Positions 46,126 through 57,532 of a stretch of 64,000 nucleotides of DNA are shown one piece after another. Each line of letters opens with the position of its first letter. Within the stretch, counting starts at the first letter, position 1. Made by a program: the position numbers and the translations under genes. The notes under the pieces are model-generated. The model was given only the letters and a program-made list of their open reading frames with translations, made no database searches and had not been told where the DNA came from. Where the stretch lies: contig JAJFPB010000004.1 of the NCBI GenBank assembly GCA_020881915.1, positions 1,860,001 through 1,924,000 of the forward strand. The letters are read 5' to 3'. Source of the DNA: Paramyrothecium sp. XJ0827. Lineage: Eukaryota; Ascomycota; Sordariomycetes; Hypocreales; Stachybotryaceae.

Positions 46126-46803
46126 ATGGAATATTCTGAGGCCCCGAAGGACGTTAAGGAGCGCCTGAAGGCTTCCTACGATTCCATGGCACCTGAGTAC
46201 AATACGTGGACTCAGCGTCACACTCCGTTGCGTCTGACAAAGCTGGACCAGTTATACGCCTGTCTGCCGGAGCTCAAGGTCACGGACACGCCCATTACGG
46301 TTATGGAGCTTGGATGTGGCTCAGGTGTACCGATCCTACAGACACTTCTCGAACGCAACCCTAGCCTTCACGCAATAGCCAACGACCTCTCGGATACGCA
46401 GATCACCCTCGCGCGGGAGAACCTCGCAGCGCTCGGCGGCAACGACCGGGTGCGGTTCGTGAGTGGTGACATGATGCAGCTCTCCGTCGAGGAGGGTTCG
46501 CTGACTGCGGTCGTGGCACTTTACAGTCTCATCCACCTCCATAGAGACGAGCAGCGAGAAATGGTGCGCCGGATCGCCTCCTGGCTCCGACCGGGTGGTC
46601 GCTTGCTCGCCACTTTTCATGCTGTGGACATGCCGGGTGCCATCATGGAGAACTGGTTGCACGAAAAGGGGTGGATGTTCTGGAGTGGATATGGGCCGGA
46701 TGAGACGGCTAGGGCAGTGGAAGAAGCCGGCCTGACTGTGGAGAGCCGGGATATAGAGGGCGATGAGGAGGAAGCTTTCATGTGGGTTATCGCATGCAAG
46801 TGA
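46126..46803 (+). CDS. Class I SAM-dependent methyltransferase
   Basis: Intronless, 225 aa. A stand-alone Rossmann-fold methyltransferase of the UbiE/Methyltransf_11-25 type. The AdoMet loop is MELGCGSGVPI (about 60-70). An acidic residue at the end of beta-2 follows (ANDLSDTQI), then FVSGDMM (motif II region), VVALYSLIHLHRDEQREMV (motif III) and RIASWLRPGGRLLATFH, a typical post-III strand. The C-terminal part, WSGYGPDETARAVEEAGL, completes the fold. No targeting signal or extra domain is seen. Many such enzymes methylate small molecules; the target here cannot be inferred. It lies divergently, 1.4 kb from the adenylosuccinate synthetase gene; no other biosynthetic enzymes sit beside it. Confidence 0.88.
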   Translation: MEYSEAPKDVKERLKASYDSMAPEYNTWTQRHTPLRLTKLDQLYACLPELKVTDTPITVMELGCGSGVPILQTLLERNPSLHAIANDLSDTQITLARENLAALGGNDRVRFVSGDMMQLSVEEGSLTAVVALYSLIHLHRDEQREMVRRIASWLRPGGRLLATFHAVDMPGAIMENWLHEKGWMFWSGYGPDETARAVEEAGLTVESRDIEGDEEEAFMWVIACK

Positions 46804-47402
46804 AGTGATAGCCGTGGACAGCTTGGTTTGAAGATGTCAATCGTAATGGTATGGGTTCTACCTCTAGTAAGGTAAGGTAAGGTATGTGGAGGATATGCTA
46901 CTTGACGAGCAGCGTGGGCTACCGTTGGGGTGTTAGTGGGCTGGTCTTGAGTCGCTTTCCATTTAATGGCCGAACCTGAAAGGACGTAAAGATGCTCGTG
47001 TTGGCTTATTGGGCTTCCCCAGACGCTAAAGCAATGCTCCTTCATATCTTTGAATGTAGAGTTAGTTCATATCTCGGATTATCTTCAAATGGTCAAATGA
47101 TCAGTCACATCAATCATTCCGAAGCACCAGTAGCTCAACTCGCCAAACTAGCAGAAGAGCTCGGTGGCTAATTCCGAGCGTGTGGTAATCCGCCATGAGC
47201 ATGATGTGATTGGCTCAGCGGGACCTCCAACAAGGGGTTCGCCGATTGCGCCGGCCAAAAGCGGGTCAAATCGGCTCCTGGCCCAACTTTTCTGGCTCTC
47301 CTCTGGGACGGACTCAGCTTTATCATCATCCCACCAGCTTCCCCCCTACCTTGGCCTTCGGTAAGTTGGTCACGGCGCACGAAGCAAAGAGAAGATAGCA
47401 AG
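46804..47402. other. Intergenic, 3' of methyltransferase and promoter of lipoyl synthase
   Basis: About 600 bases with a short GGTAA repeat at 46868-46884. No gene supported. Confidence 0.5.
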
Positions 47403-48717
47403 ATGGCTTCAATCGCACCTTCAGTTCAGCGGGCGAGAGCCCCTGTTTGCAGAGCGCTCAGCGGCGCGCCTGCTGTCCTGAGATCCTTCGCCACAGTGCC
47501 TCCCAACCCAAACGATCCCTCCCAGCCCTCAACACCGCCGAAACGAAAGACCTACTTCAAAGACACCTCAGTGGCGCCCTTTACGGATTTCCTTGCCACG
47601 TCTTCAGAAGCCCAGACGCTCGCTCCTACAGATGCCTACGCCCTCCGCACCGCCCAGGTCGGCCCTGAGGGGAAGAAGCGGACAATTACCCGACTGCCAG
47701 AATGGTTAAAGACTCCTATCCCCGCCGGCAACGACAACTTCAAGAGCATCAAGAAGGATCTGCGCGGTCTCGGACTGCATACGGTTTGCGAGGAAGCCCG
47801 CTGCCCTAACATATCCGATTGCTGGGGTGGATCCGACAAAAGCGCCGCTACGGCCACCATCATGCTCATGGGCGACACCTGCACCCGTGGCTGTCGGTTC
47901 TGCAGTGTCAAAACCAACCGGAACCCTGCGCCTTTGGACCCTCACGAACCCGAGCATACCGCAGAGGCCTTGGCGCGATGGGGACTAGGCTACGTCGTGC
48001 TGACGAGTGTCGATCGAGACGACTTGGCCGACGGAGGTGCCAAGCACTTTGCGGAGACCATCATGAAGATCAAGCAAAAGAAGCCCTCCATGCTGGTCGA
48101 AGCATTGACGGGTGACTTCCGTGGCGATTTGGACATGGTCAAGATCGTGGCGGAGAGCGGCTTGGACGTGTATGCGCATAATGTTGAGACGGTCGAAGGC
48201 CTTACACCGTATGTGAGAGATCGCAGAGCTACTTTCCGACAGAGCTTGGCTGTCCTGAAGCATGTGAAAGATGTCAAGGGCAAGAACGGTATCATTACCA
48301 AGACGAGCTTGATGCTGGGTTTGGGAGAGCAGGAGCAAGAAGTTATGGACGCCCTCACTGGTAAGTTATCATCTCAAGCCGCCTGATATGACCATATTTT
48401 CTAATAATCGTTTCACAGAGTTGAGGAAGGCCGATGTTGATGTCGTCACATTTGGCCAGTACATGCGCCCCACGAAGCGACATCTCAAGGTAGAGAAATA
48501 TGTGACGCCCGATGAGTTCGAGATGTGGCGGCAGCGCGCCCTCGACATGGGTTTCCTGTACTGCGCAAGCGGACCCCTTGTCCGTTCATCTTACAAGGCT
48601 GGTGAGGCTTTCATTGAGAACGTCCTTCGCAAGAGGGCCGGCGATAAGGCAGCTTCAGCAGGCCAAGGCATTGAGCAGGTTGTCAGCCTTGACGCGGATA
48701 AGCGCACGTCTATCTAA
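47403..48717 (+). CDS. LIP5: Lipoyl synthase, mitochondrial
   Basis: Model: join(47403..48360, 48419..48717), 418 aa. A radical-SAM enzyme that inserts two sulfur atoms into octanoyl groups on mitochondrial lipoate-dependent proteins. Residues 1-35 are rich in A, R and S with almost no acids, a mitochondrial presequence. The auxiliary 4Fe-4S ligands are Cys129, Cys134 and Cys140 ([12 protein letters not shown]). The radical-SAM cluster ligands are Cys160, Cys164 and Cys167 (CTRGCRFC). Further marks: [52 protein letters not shown] and, near the end, [15 protein letters not shown], whose Ser in RSSY binds the auxiliary cluster. The single 58-nt intron has donor GTAAGT and acceptor CACAG. The start is the first ATG, 24 bases after an in-frame-independent leader. 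Confidence 0.96.
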
Positions 48718-49456
48718 GATGGTTCGTGAGCAGATCGAAGAAAGAACATGTAAATTAACCTATCCCTCCCTCAAAAAGGTCACGGCGGCGGCTGGTCACG
48801 GTGGTTTTCCCGGTGAATGGTGGTTTCTAGACGATGGCGTTTGGGTTATTTGATGCTGGCCAGTAAGCCAGCCTACAGGTGCTGCCTTCAACAATCGGCT
48901 TGATATAGGGGACTCATCTCCCTTCCTATGGCATACAAATGCCAGGATTATTCTCAATAAACTATACTATACCCGTTGAAGAAAACCCAGCACGCTCTTA
49001 GTGAACCCCATATTGCAAATAGTCGCTGCCTCACACAATTACACGAGGCTTTGATCAACCCTGGGGACGGAGCACAGGGAGCCGCGAAGCAGAAATACAA
49101 AGTACGTACCTCACATTAACAAAACACTTACCTTACCATTGCAGGCTGGCAAGTGCAACTTGAGCTGGTGTGTCTGCCAAACTGCGGTAGGACGTGTATT
49201 GCCTCTGCCAGCTGGGAGACTTGAGCATCGGGCCGGCAAGCACGATACCTGACCTTAGGTAAGGCGAACGTGCAAGAAACAAGTGCCATCACATTCAGTG
49301 GTGAGGTCCGGCATGAAATTTTTCTTCTCTACACATGATCCGTTTGACTTCACCTTTGCTCTTGATTCACCCTCAACAAGCCCTTTTCGCCTGTTGTACA
49401 CCAAACAGGTCCCAGCGCCGTCCTCATTCCTTCGCTTCGAGTGTAACCTACAAGAC
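48718..49456. other. Intergenic between lipoyl synthase and GH55 genes
   Basis: About 740 bases. It contains a likely polyadenylation signal at 48956 and a short TTACC repeat near 49127-49140. No gene supported. Confidence 0.5.
48956..48961 (+). terminator. Candidate polyadenylation signal (AATAAA)
   Basis: A perfect AATAAA about 240 bases after the lipoyl synthase stop codon. Fungal poly(A) signals are loose, so this is only a candidate. Confidence 0.4.
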
Positions 49457-51979
49457 ATGATCTGGCAGGCCTTCCTTCTGCTCGCCCTCGGGGGCCTCGC
49501 GAGCGGCAAATACTGGATGGAAGAGATCGCGCATCAGGGGCGATCACCTTACCATCCCAATCCTGCTTACCAGGTGTTTCGAAATGTCAAAGACTTTGGA
49601 GCTTTTGGTGACGGAGGTTCGTCACGTTGTTGCTGCATTCTCCGTGCTCTGTCCGGCGACTTATATCACCTGCAGTGCACGATGACACGGCAGCTATCAA
49701 CGCGGCAATCAGCTTTGGCAGTCGTTGCGAGCCCGGCGTTTGTAAAGGGAGCACAATATCTCCGGCAACCGTCTACTTTCCGTCCGGGTTGGTACTTCTA
49801 TGGTGATCCCATAGACATATAATGAATGCCAGGGCTGACACAAGCCAGAACCTACCTCATCTCCAACTCTATCATCGACCTATACTACACCCAGCTCATT
49901 GGAGATCCTTCGAACAGACCAGTTATCAAGGCATCGGCTTCCTTCACGAAGAATAGCTTTGGCTTGATTGACTCGAACCCATATCAGTCCAATGGAGTGC
50001 TTGCATGGAACTCGACTAACACCTTCTTCCGCCAAATTCGCAATTTAGTCCTCGACACAACTGCTTTGCCACCGGATTTCCCTGCCGTTGGCATCCACTG
50101 GCCCTCATCACAAGCCACTGCAATCACGAACTGCATCTTCCAGCTTTCCAGAACGCCGGGCAATAAGCATACGGGTCTCTTCATTGAAGAAGGGTCTGGA
50201 GGTTTGTTGAATGACCTGGTCTTTTATGGCGGCGGCAAGGCAGCGATTCTCGGCAATCAGCAGTACACTGCTCGCAACTTGTGGTTCTACAACGCTGACG
50301 TTGCCATAAATATCCCTTGGAACTGGGGTTGGACATACAAAAGTGTCTTCATTTCCGGCTGTCGCGTAGGGATCCAAATGGATCAAACGCAGCGCTCGAC
50401 CGGATCCATCACAATTCTCGATAGCTGGTTCAGCAATGTCGAAATCGCCATTGCAACGACGCGAATGAATTCGGGTAACCAAGGAACAAATGGAACGCTA
50501 ATTTTGGAAAATGTTCAATTCGAAAACGTCAAATGGGCAGTTGTTGGGCCGACCGGCGTCATTCTGGACGATACCAATATTGAGTCTGGGACGGACAAGC
50601 TCTTTATAATGGTAAGTCACCCATTATTCCGGAAGTAACAGGAACTGAGTCTTTAAAGGGGCACGTTGCAAATAATCAAGGTCTTATCGCGCAAACTGGG
50701 TACTACAAAACTTCTAGGCCACGTAGTCCCAAGCTGCTCGATGGCAAGAAGTACTATGAGAGATCCAAGGTAGGTTCGAGAGGAAACCGAGAGGACTTAT
50801 TTAACAGAGAAGCAGCCGCAATACGAAGGGATTTCTGTCAACCATTTCACCTCGGCTCGCGTCTTCGGTGCACTTGGGGACGGCGTTACCGACGATACTC
50901 GGGCTCTCAACGATCTCTTCCGCTTCAGTTCCGAAAAAGGTACTATTGCTTATCTCGACGCTGGTACCTACATGGTAACCGACACGGTTCATATCCCATC
51001 GGGAACAAGAATCGTAGGAGAAAGTTTGGCAGCAGTGATCATGGCAACAGGTCCAGCTTTCCAGGACATGGCAAGGCCACGACCCGTGGTACAGGTTGGT
51101 CGTCCTGGGGAAACAGGTCGTATCGAATGGTCCGATACATTTGTGTCCACGCGCGGGCCCTGTGCAGGTGCTGTGCTGATCGAATTCAACCTTTTCACCA
51201 ACGGCATTCCTTCCGGGATGTGGGATGTCCATACACGTATCGGAGGTTTCCCTGGCACAGACCTGCAACTAGCCCAATGCCCGGCGCTTATAGGAGACAA
51301 TTCCATCAGAGCCAACTGTATTGCAGCATTCATGAGCATGAGAATCACAGCTGACGCAGGGGGCCTGTTCACCGAGAACTGCTGGCTATGGGTTGCGGAC
51401 CATGATCTCGAAGACCCTAAATACAGGCGTGTCACTATTTTTGCTGGCCGCGGTCTACTTGTGGAGTCTCACAAAGGCCGTATATGGCTGAGCGCATCAG
51501 GCTCGGAACATCATGTGCTATATCAGTATCAACTGGTTGGGACTCAAGATATTTACGTTGGGCACATGCAGACGGAAACACCTTACTTCCAGCCTCGTCC
51601 TCTTGCTCGATATCCATTCCCTCCTGTGCCACAGCTGAGAGATCCCGACTTCGCGACACTTTGTCAATCGGACCTTGCGGGCGACAATTGCGAGATGGCA
51701 TGGGCCCTGAGAATCTCAGGGTCGAGCAACGTCTGCATCTACGGTGCGGGACTCTATTCTTTCTTCGATCTTTACAGTGATGCGTGTGCAGCCAAGGACT
51801 CTGGAAGAGATTGCCAAACGAGGCTCCTCAGCGTCAGAGGAGCTATGGAGGGAGTTGAAATCATGGGGCTCAGCACTGTGGGAACGACAATCATGGCGCA
51901 ACAGAACGGGGTTGACACGGTGCCTGCTTGGCCGAACAACAATACATTTGCGGACTCTCTGGCTTTGTATGAGCCATGA
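49457..51979 (+). CDS. GH55 exo-beta-1,3-glucanase
   Basis: Model: join(49457..49616, 49676..49787, 49849..50611, 50659..50769, 50816..51979), 769 aa. A secreted glycoside hydrolase of family 55 that releases glucose or short units from beta-1,3-glucan. Residues 1-17 form a signal peptide. Two tandem right-handed beta-helix (pectate-lyase-3-like) halves each open with the same signature: FRNVKDFGAFGDG then VHDDTAAINAAI, and FTSARVFGALGDGVTDDTRAL. The first half includes DLYYTQLIGDPSNRPVIKA and NIPWNWGWTYKSVF; the second includes WDVHTRIGGFPGTDLQLAQC, ENCWLWVADHDLED and GRGLLVESHKGRIWLSASGS. Several NxS/T sites suit secretion. Four introns of 46-61 nt keep the frame. Length is normal for GH55. 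Likely roles are wall remodelling or degradation of foreign glucans. Confidence 0.93.
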
Positions 51980-52128
51980 GCAGCATAGAAGAGATCTGAG
52001 CAGTCCGAGAGTCGAAGATTCCCATATGATAGACTTCTAATTGTCTGGTCTTTAAATCTTGATTCATGCCTCGTCCAGGAAATATGTGAAAGCGGGTATC
52101 AAAAATGAAGACTTGGTATGAATGAGGA

Positions 52129-53261
52129 CTAGCCGGATTCCCACACATGCCTAAGAGCCGCCAAAGCAACATATATGGCCTCGTCTGTTCGTATCGAGCG
52201 ACTGCCTTGATTGGGAATGGCATTGATCCAGTGGTCGAACAGCTCCTTCGTCTTGGAGCCTTGGATGTCCATACCATTAAGCTGCTCATCGTTCATCGCG
52301 GCGTACTCTAAACCTCTAGGCCCTCCAAAGACGACGAGGAGATGCGAGAACTGGACCTTCTTCGAGTAGGGAAATGCCCTGGACGCTGGCACACCGCGCT
52401 CAGAAGTACCAATGCTGAGGTCGTAGCCGTTCTCATACGGACTTTCCGTAAAAACAGACGATAGTGATCCGCATTTGCGAACAGTGTAGCCCCAATAATA
52501 GCCGCCCTCGGTCCTTGGGGCGGTTGGATGAACGCATTCCGGGAGCTGAGTCTCGTCGTCGGAAAACTGGAGTGTCACTCGTGTTTTGGGCGGAATATCA
52601 TCTGCAACCTCGACAGGCTTTTCCAACCCCACTTCAACCAAGGTTCCGCTGCCGGTGCTTGTGGGCCCCGGCAGCGTGACACCCTCCTTGTATGGAATCC
52701 AGTCCCTAGGGTTGGGATGGTGAGGCATGTCCAGCGTGGGCAGGAGTCCCGTGAGTCGCAGGTTGGGGTGGAGCGGGAAGAGCGACTTTCGCATAAAGGG
52801 CGGCGCCTCGAGGAAGGAGAGGATGTGGGCTAGGAAGTGGGAGGGGTCAATATCGCCGGTGTAGGCATCTTGATCCGTCTGCCGAGGACGAGAGGCCACG
52901 GGAGAATCGTCGAAGATGACAACTTCGTCAATGGAGAAGATGGCGAGGGCGCGAGCCAGACGGCCAGGTAAAGTCATGCGCTGGTCAGCAGTTGTCGAGC
53001 TTTATGATTGGAAATTAGCAAATAGACGCAGCAAAAGTCTCAATCTGAACCATCATACTTGGCTAGAACACTGGTTGGAATGGCTACTGAAAGTGTCCAT
53101 GGTCGGCCGCCAGGCGTTGGTATAAATATGGTGGACGGGTTGTAGTTCTGCTGAGGACGGGTGTGGCCCGTCTTTCGTTTCTGTGGGGTATTGTCAGTAT
53201 GAACGAATTGATTTGTTTGGTGCAGTATTCTTACCTTTGCTTCGCGCTCGTGGTGAGACAT
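52129..53261 (-). CDS. SPOUT RNA methyltransferase, C9orf114/SPOUT1 family
   Basis: Model: complement(join(52129..52999, 53059..53180, 53235..53261)), 339 aa. A member of the putative RNA methyltransferase family PF02598, whose human relative SPOUT1/CENP-32 modifies RNA. The first exon has nine codons (MSHHEREAK). Exon 2 encodes a basic stretch (KRKTGHTRPQ) and RPWTLSVAIPTSVLA, the first strand of the fold. Exon 3 holds IDEVVIFDDS, LSFLEAPPFMRKSLFPLHPN, the family signature LPTLDMPHHPNP, RVTLQF in the inserted OB-like domain, YYWGYTVRKCGSLSSVFTES and the knotted AdoMet region LLVVFGGPRGLEYA. The tail, NAIPNQGSRSIRTDEAIYVA, is typical of SPOUT proteins. It shares a 303-base divergent promoter with a thioredoxin gene. 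Confidence 0.92.
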
Positions 53262-53564
53262 CTTGACTTTAATACAAGTATAACCGAATTCTCGCTGTTC
53301 GCATAGCAGTTTTCTTCCTGCGAACATGGGTCGGTGAGCGCAGCTTCAAAAAAGTTGATCGTGGGGGTCGAATAGATCCGGCAGAATTGAAGACAGGCTC
53401 TCCACCGCCTGCTAAATAGGGAGCAGCTCCTCCACGCTGACGCACGTGATAGGTAAGCCCAGGTACTCCACGGACCCTCCTCCAGCCGTTATCTGTGATT
53501 AAGTGTCACCATCTGCCCCACGACTTCAACCACGTTTCGGCCTCGAAGCTCCAACCTCATCGCA
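53262..53564. promoter_or_regulatory. Compact divergent promoter, SPOUT methyltransferase and thioredoxin
   Basis: Only 303 bases separate the two divergent start codons, so both promoters lie here. No defined element was recognised. Confidence 0.5.
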
Positions 53565-54363
53565 ATGGCCGACCTCATCAACATCAAGTCAGCCGGCGAG
53601 TGGCAGTCGCTGCTCTCCGGCACCAGTGTTGTCGTCGCCGACTGTAAGAGCTGCCCCCCTTCCCTGATCTTGTCGTGCGCAGCACCCAAGCTGTTTACTA
53701 ATACGGCTTCCCTGCAGTCTACGCCGACTGGTGCGGCCCCTGCAAGATGATCGCACCGCATTTCGAGCGCCTGGCAAAGGAGCACTCGCGGCCGAAGAAG
53801 GTTGCCTTCGCCAAGGTCAACGTCGACCAGCAGTCCACCGTCGCCCGGACCCACGGCGTCTCCGCCATGCCCACCTTCATAATCTTCCACGGCGGCAAGG
53901 CCATCGAGACCATCAAGGGCGCCAACCCGTCCGCGCTGAGCGAAGCCGTCGCAAAGGCCGCCAAGCTCGGCGACGCGGGCAAGCCGGGCGAGTCCTTCAA
54001 GACTCCCGGGCGCACGTTGGGCGGCACAGGTACCACCGCTGGAGCGGCGCGGCAGGCGGGGAACCGCCTTATGTCGTGGGACATCAACAACCTGATCAAC
54101 CTCATAATCTCGGCGGTGGGGCTGTACCTCGTCTCCCTCTTCTCGGTGCGTAACATGGGACCCCGGAACCCCCGCGGCTAGATGGCACGAGAGCTAACCG
54201 GTCGGCTTTGCAGTTCGATCCATACAAGGCGGCAGAGAAGTCATCGTACAACATTCACAAGCCACCGCCGCGGCCAACAGCTGGACCGGGAGCGAATGGC
54301 GCGCGCCCGGCGCAAAAGTCAGCGTTTCGAACCTTGGCGGACCTGGATGGGGAGGAGAAATGA
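53565..54363 (+). CDS. Membrane-anchored thioredoxin-like protein
   Basis: Model: join(53565..53643, 53718..54145, 54214..54363), 218 aa. Residues 1-105 form a complete thioredoxin fold with redox site WCGPCK (Cys32 and Cys35), followed by VAFAKVNVDQQ and the cis-proline AMPTFIIFHGG. A Gly/Ala/Thr-rich linker leads to one hydrophobic helix (about 150-169, NLINLIISAVGLYLVSLFS). A 49-residue tail rich in Pro, Ala and Lys ends the protein. No signal peptide precedes the thioredoxin domain, so it likely faces the cytosol on an internal membrane; which membrane is unknown. The first intron lies inside the domain just before the active site (donor GTAAGA, acceptor CTGCAG). The last junction (donor GTGCGT, acceptor TTGCAG) joins FS to FDPYKAAE. 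Reading through that intron would instead end at 54181. Confidence 0.88.
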
Positions 54364-54990
54364 GTATTGGCTGTATTTTAGCAGGGCGTTTGGGTTGTGA
54401 TTAATACTGAAGCAAAGAAATTGCTCTTTTTCGAACACTTCACCCCTCCTGAGGCTCTCCGGACTGGCTTTCAGTTTATTTTTGCATTGTTCCGGTCAAC
54501 CAACGAGGGTGCGCTTGGTCGTGTGCTTATCAATGCGGGTGTTGCTCAAATATTCCGGCCTATGCGATTCTAGTTCCCCCGTGTCCAAGCGTTTGCCTCA
54601 CCTATTCAGCGCATCTTAGTGGAGCAAGTCGCGATGGGAGGCCCATGGCTGACAAGTAATCGCCTTTTATGTGGAGTAGTGGGCAGGAAGGTGTATTTCG
54701 TAGTGAAGCACAATAAGACACGTGGTGCAGCATTGGGGAAACCTGTGTGGAAGCAACCTTAAAGGCTCGTGGTCCTCGGCTTAAAATGCTTAGAGTACGG
54801 AACAGATCACAGTGTATTTATGAACTATCACTAAGTTGGCGTTTTCTGATACAGCAGATTGTCCTAGCTCACAATCGTGTACATAGATTTAGGTAAGCTT
54901 GTGTACCAGAGCCTCCTTCGAACAGATACTCCATCTAAACTCAGCTGATCCGGACGGCCATAGAATGAGCATGAGGCACCGAGAGACCGC
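54364..54990. other. Intergenic between convergent thioredoxin and transporter genes
   Basis: About 630 bases expected to hold both 3' UTRs. Nothing else is recognised. Confidence 0.5.
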
Positions 54991-56682
54991 TCAGTACACG
55001 TAGCGAAAGTATGGGTTCTCCTTGTCAGTAAGGTCCTGGAACGCAAACTTGGCTCGCTCGGCTTCATCCCTGGGTAAAGCATCTCTCTTCTTGTTCTCGT
55101 TCCGGAGGACGAAGTAGAGTGAGACGGATGCGAGGATGCAAATAACGTAGCTGTAACTCTTCATTAGTTTGACGAAATTTGGAACCGTGTAGATCAAGAT
55201 GGCTTACCAAATAATCAGACCGAGCCACAAGGTAGGATAGTGCTGAGCTTTGGTTTGGCTCTTGATAAGTTGGGGCCCAACTATGTTACCAACGCAGTAA
55301 GCAACGAAAATGGTTGCCGCCATGAAGCTCTTCTTCGTATGGCCTGCCACGTTGGACATGCCAACTGTGATAATCAAGCTGACTGTGCCTCCGAAAAAGC
55401 CAGTGATTGTGTAGCCAATAACTGGTGCCGCAGCACGGTAGGTCCATGCACTTTTCCAGATGATAGCGCAACCAGCAATGACGGGGAGGCAGGTAAGGGC
55501 CAACATGATGATTCGGATATTGTTGAACTTCGAACCCAGATATCCAGTCAGGAGAATGACAATCAAGCACAGGCCACCAAGAGGGAACTGCCAGAGGATT
55601 GAGTGCAGTGTAGACCAGTTGAAGGTGGATACAATCAATGGCCCAAAGCCACTAACAGCTCCATTGACGGTATACGCAGATGCCATCATGATGAAGATGA
55701 GCCAAACCTTGACGTCAAGAATAGCTTCTTTAAGCTGCGACACCTTAAAAGTAGTGCATCGAACACCAGTTTGTCCATGTCGAAGCCTCTCAACAGCGGC
55801 AAACCTCTCTTCCTTGGTCAGGAACCAAGCAGTGACCGGAGAGTTGGGCACAATGAAGCAAAACAGGCCAAAGAGGAAGGTAAGAGCACCGGCGAATAGG
55901 TAGATGTACTGCCAGCTGCGAAGACCGCCGCCCTCAACCTGGGCAAAGCCGTAGTTAAGTGCGCCACCAATGATGGTGAAAAGACCAGTGGAAGAGAACC
56001 ACCAGCTCTGGCGCAGTGACTGCTCGGACTGGGTGTAGAAGCCACTGATGATGCACATAAAACCGGTAGGGATGATGCTCTCGACGAAGCCGAGGAAGAA
56101 GCGCTGCACGTACAGGCCCTTGTAAGAGGTGCAGGCAGCGGTGACCATGCAGATGCCCGACCATACGATAACAACACCGCCCAGGACACGGCCCATGTTG
56201 AATTTTTGAAGGGCAAAGGTCATGGGGTAAAGCCCAGCAAGCATTCCAAAATAGAAGAGTGAGGTTGCCCAACTCAGACGTCGAGTATCGACGGTGGGCG
56301 GTGTGGTGGAGCTGTCGACCACGGTGAGATGCAGGTCACCAGTCATGCCGAAGAGGACGGCAGAGCCAAGGATAGCCTTGTCATAGTACACGAGACCGTC
56401 TGAAATATCAAGTCAGCCAGGCACAAGTGTTGTGCGACTTCGAGTACACTTACATCCAAAGATCATTGCAGGAATGAGAAAGAGGTCGATCTTTCGCATG
56501 GCACGAGCCTCAACGGCTGGATCGACAGCGTGCTCCTCCTCGCCTACCATGTCCATGGCTTCATCTCTGCCCTTGAGGGAAAGATGCGGGGTCGCCTGTT
56601 CGGCGTCGCCCTTGGGCGTCTTTGAGGGCGCGGGCTCCATTGGAGGAGTCGCAGTCGACGGAGCGACGACAGGGGCGGTCAT
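54991..56682 (-). CDS. MFS transporter, allantoate permease (Dal5)-like
   Basis: Model: complement(join(54991..55150, 55208..56399, 56454..56682)), 526 aa. A carrier of the anion:cation symporter branch of the MFS, related to yeast Dal5 (allantoate, ureidosuccinate, dipeptides) and other organic-anion carriers. The hydrophilic N-terminus ends in VEARAMRKIDLFLIPAMIFG, the TM1 entry typical of this branch. It then runs YGLVYYDKAILGSAVLFG across the first intron. Other marks: SWATSLFYFGMLAGLYP, GFVESIIPTGFMCIISGFYT, SWQYIYLFAGALTFLFG, FIVPNSPVTAWFLTKEER and HTKKSFMAATIFVAYCVGNI. The third exon supplies the last helix and a charged tail (DLTDKENPYFRYVY) that matches the common C-terminal motif of the family. 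Twelve hydrophobic segments are seen. Substrate is not predictable. Confidence 0.92.
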
Positions 56683-57532
56683 ATTAGACCTGATCTAGTC
56701 AGTACTGCTGGCCAGATGGGAGGGGGAGAAGAGCATGATCCTTTCGCTGGTATTATCCAGATCAAGTTCCGTAGCCGTATAATCTCAGCCACCCGCTGCC
56801 TCTCCGTCCACCATATGTACGCACGTCGGCGATGCGATGCGATGCGTACGGGTATGGTGGGGTAGGAGGAGACAGAAGGGGCACCGGCTCATGCAAGTTA
56901 CAGTACCTGAATGATTGGAATCATTGTCGAATAACTTTCAACCACCGAAAGGCCTCTGCATTTCGACTCCCAAGCGAAGGAAGTCCATACTTGATGGGCG
57001 GACAAGATCTGTAGATCTGCGCTGGTGTAAGTACAGCAACGACGGATTAAGGTGATGACTACTAGTACGCAAGGTAATAAGGCAGGTACTAGTACCAAGT
57101 GAGCACAGACCTCAGGATCGTTCGAAGCACTGTTCCAGCGGAAGAATATAAGTGAGCCTGCTTCGTCCAGGCAGAGAGAGAGCAGCTGTTGATGGAGATC
57201 CGGAGAGTAGAGCGAAGAAAAACTAAATCGCTCAAGAGGAGCTGAAGTGAAAGAAAAAAAGAGAGAAAAATGAACAAGGGTAGGGAAATCAACGTGATAA
57301 GACTATTGAGCCAAGGGCCTACACTAATTCGAGTACAATTAATATGGAGTCATCGCCACAGAGGTCAGCCTTAGAATGAGAAATCCTGAAGGTGCAATTG
57401 GTCCCCGTGCTGTGGCACGCTATCACGTGCTACCGCGTAAAGCTGGAAAAAGTACTGCTCGAGTCGCAAAAAAGCGACAGCCATTTCCACTTTCGCAAAC
57501 TGCGTTGGCAAGTCGTTGCGGTCGTTGTAAAC
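56683..57532. promoter_or_regulatory. Divergent promoter region, Dal5-like transporter and Rsm22
   Basis: About 850 bases between divergent starts. The open frame of the Rsm22 gene extends upstream to 57392 but only with a GTG codon, so it is treated as leader. No specific operator was identified. Confidence 0.45.

Noticed and set aside
57392..57532. N-terminal extension of Rsm22 by 47 codons
   Set aside because: It would start at GTG; the first ATG at 57533 begins a good mitochondrial presequence.
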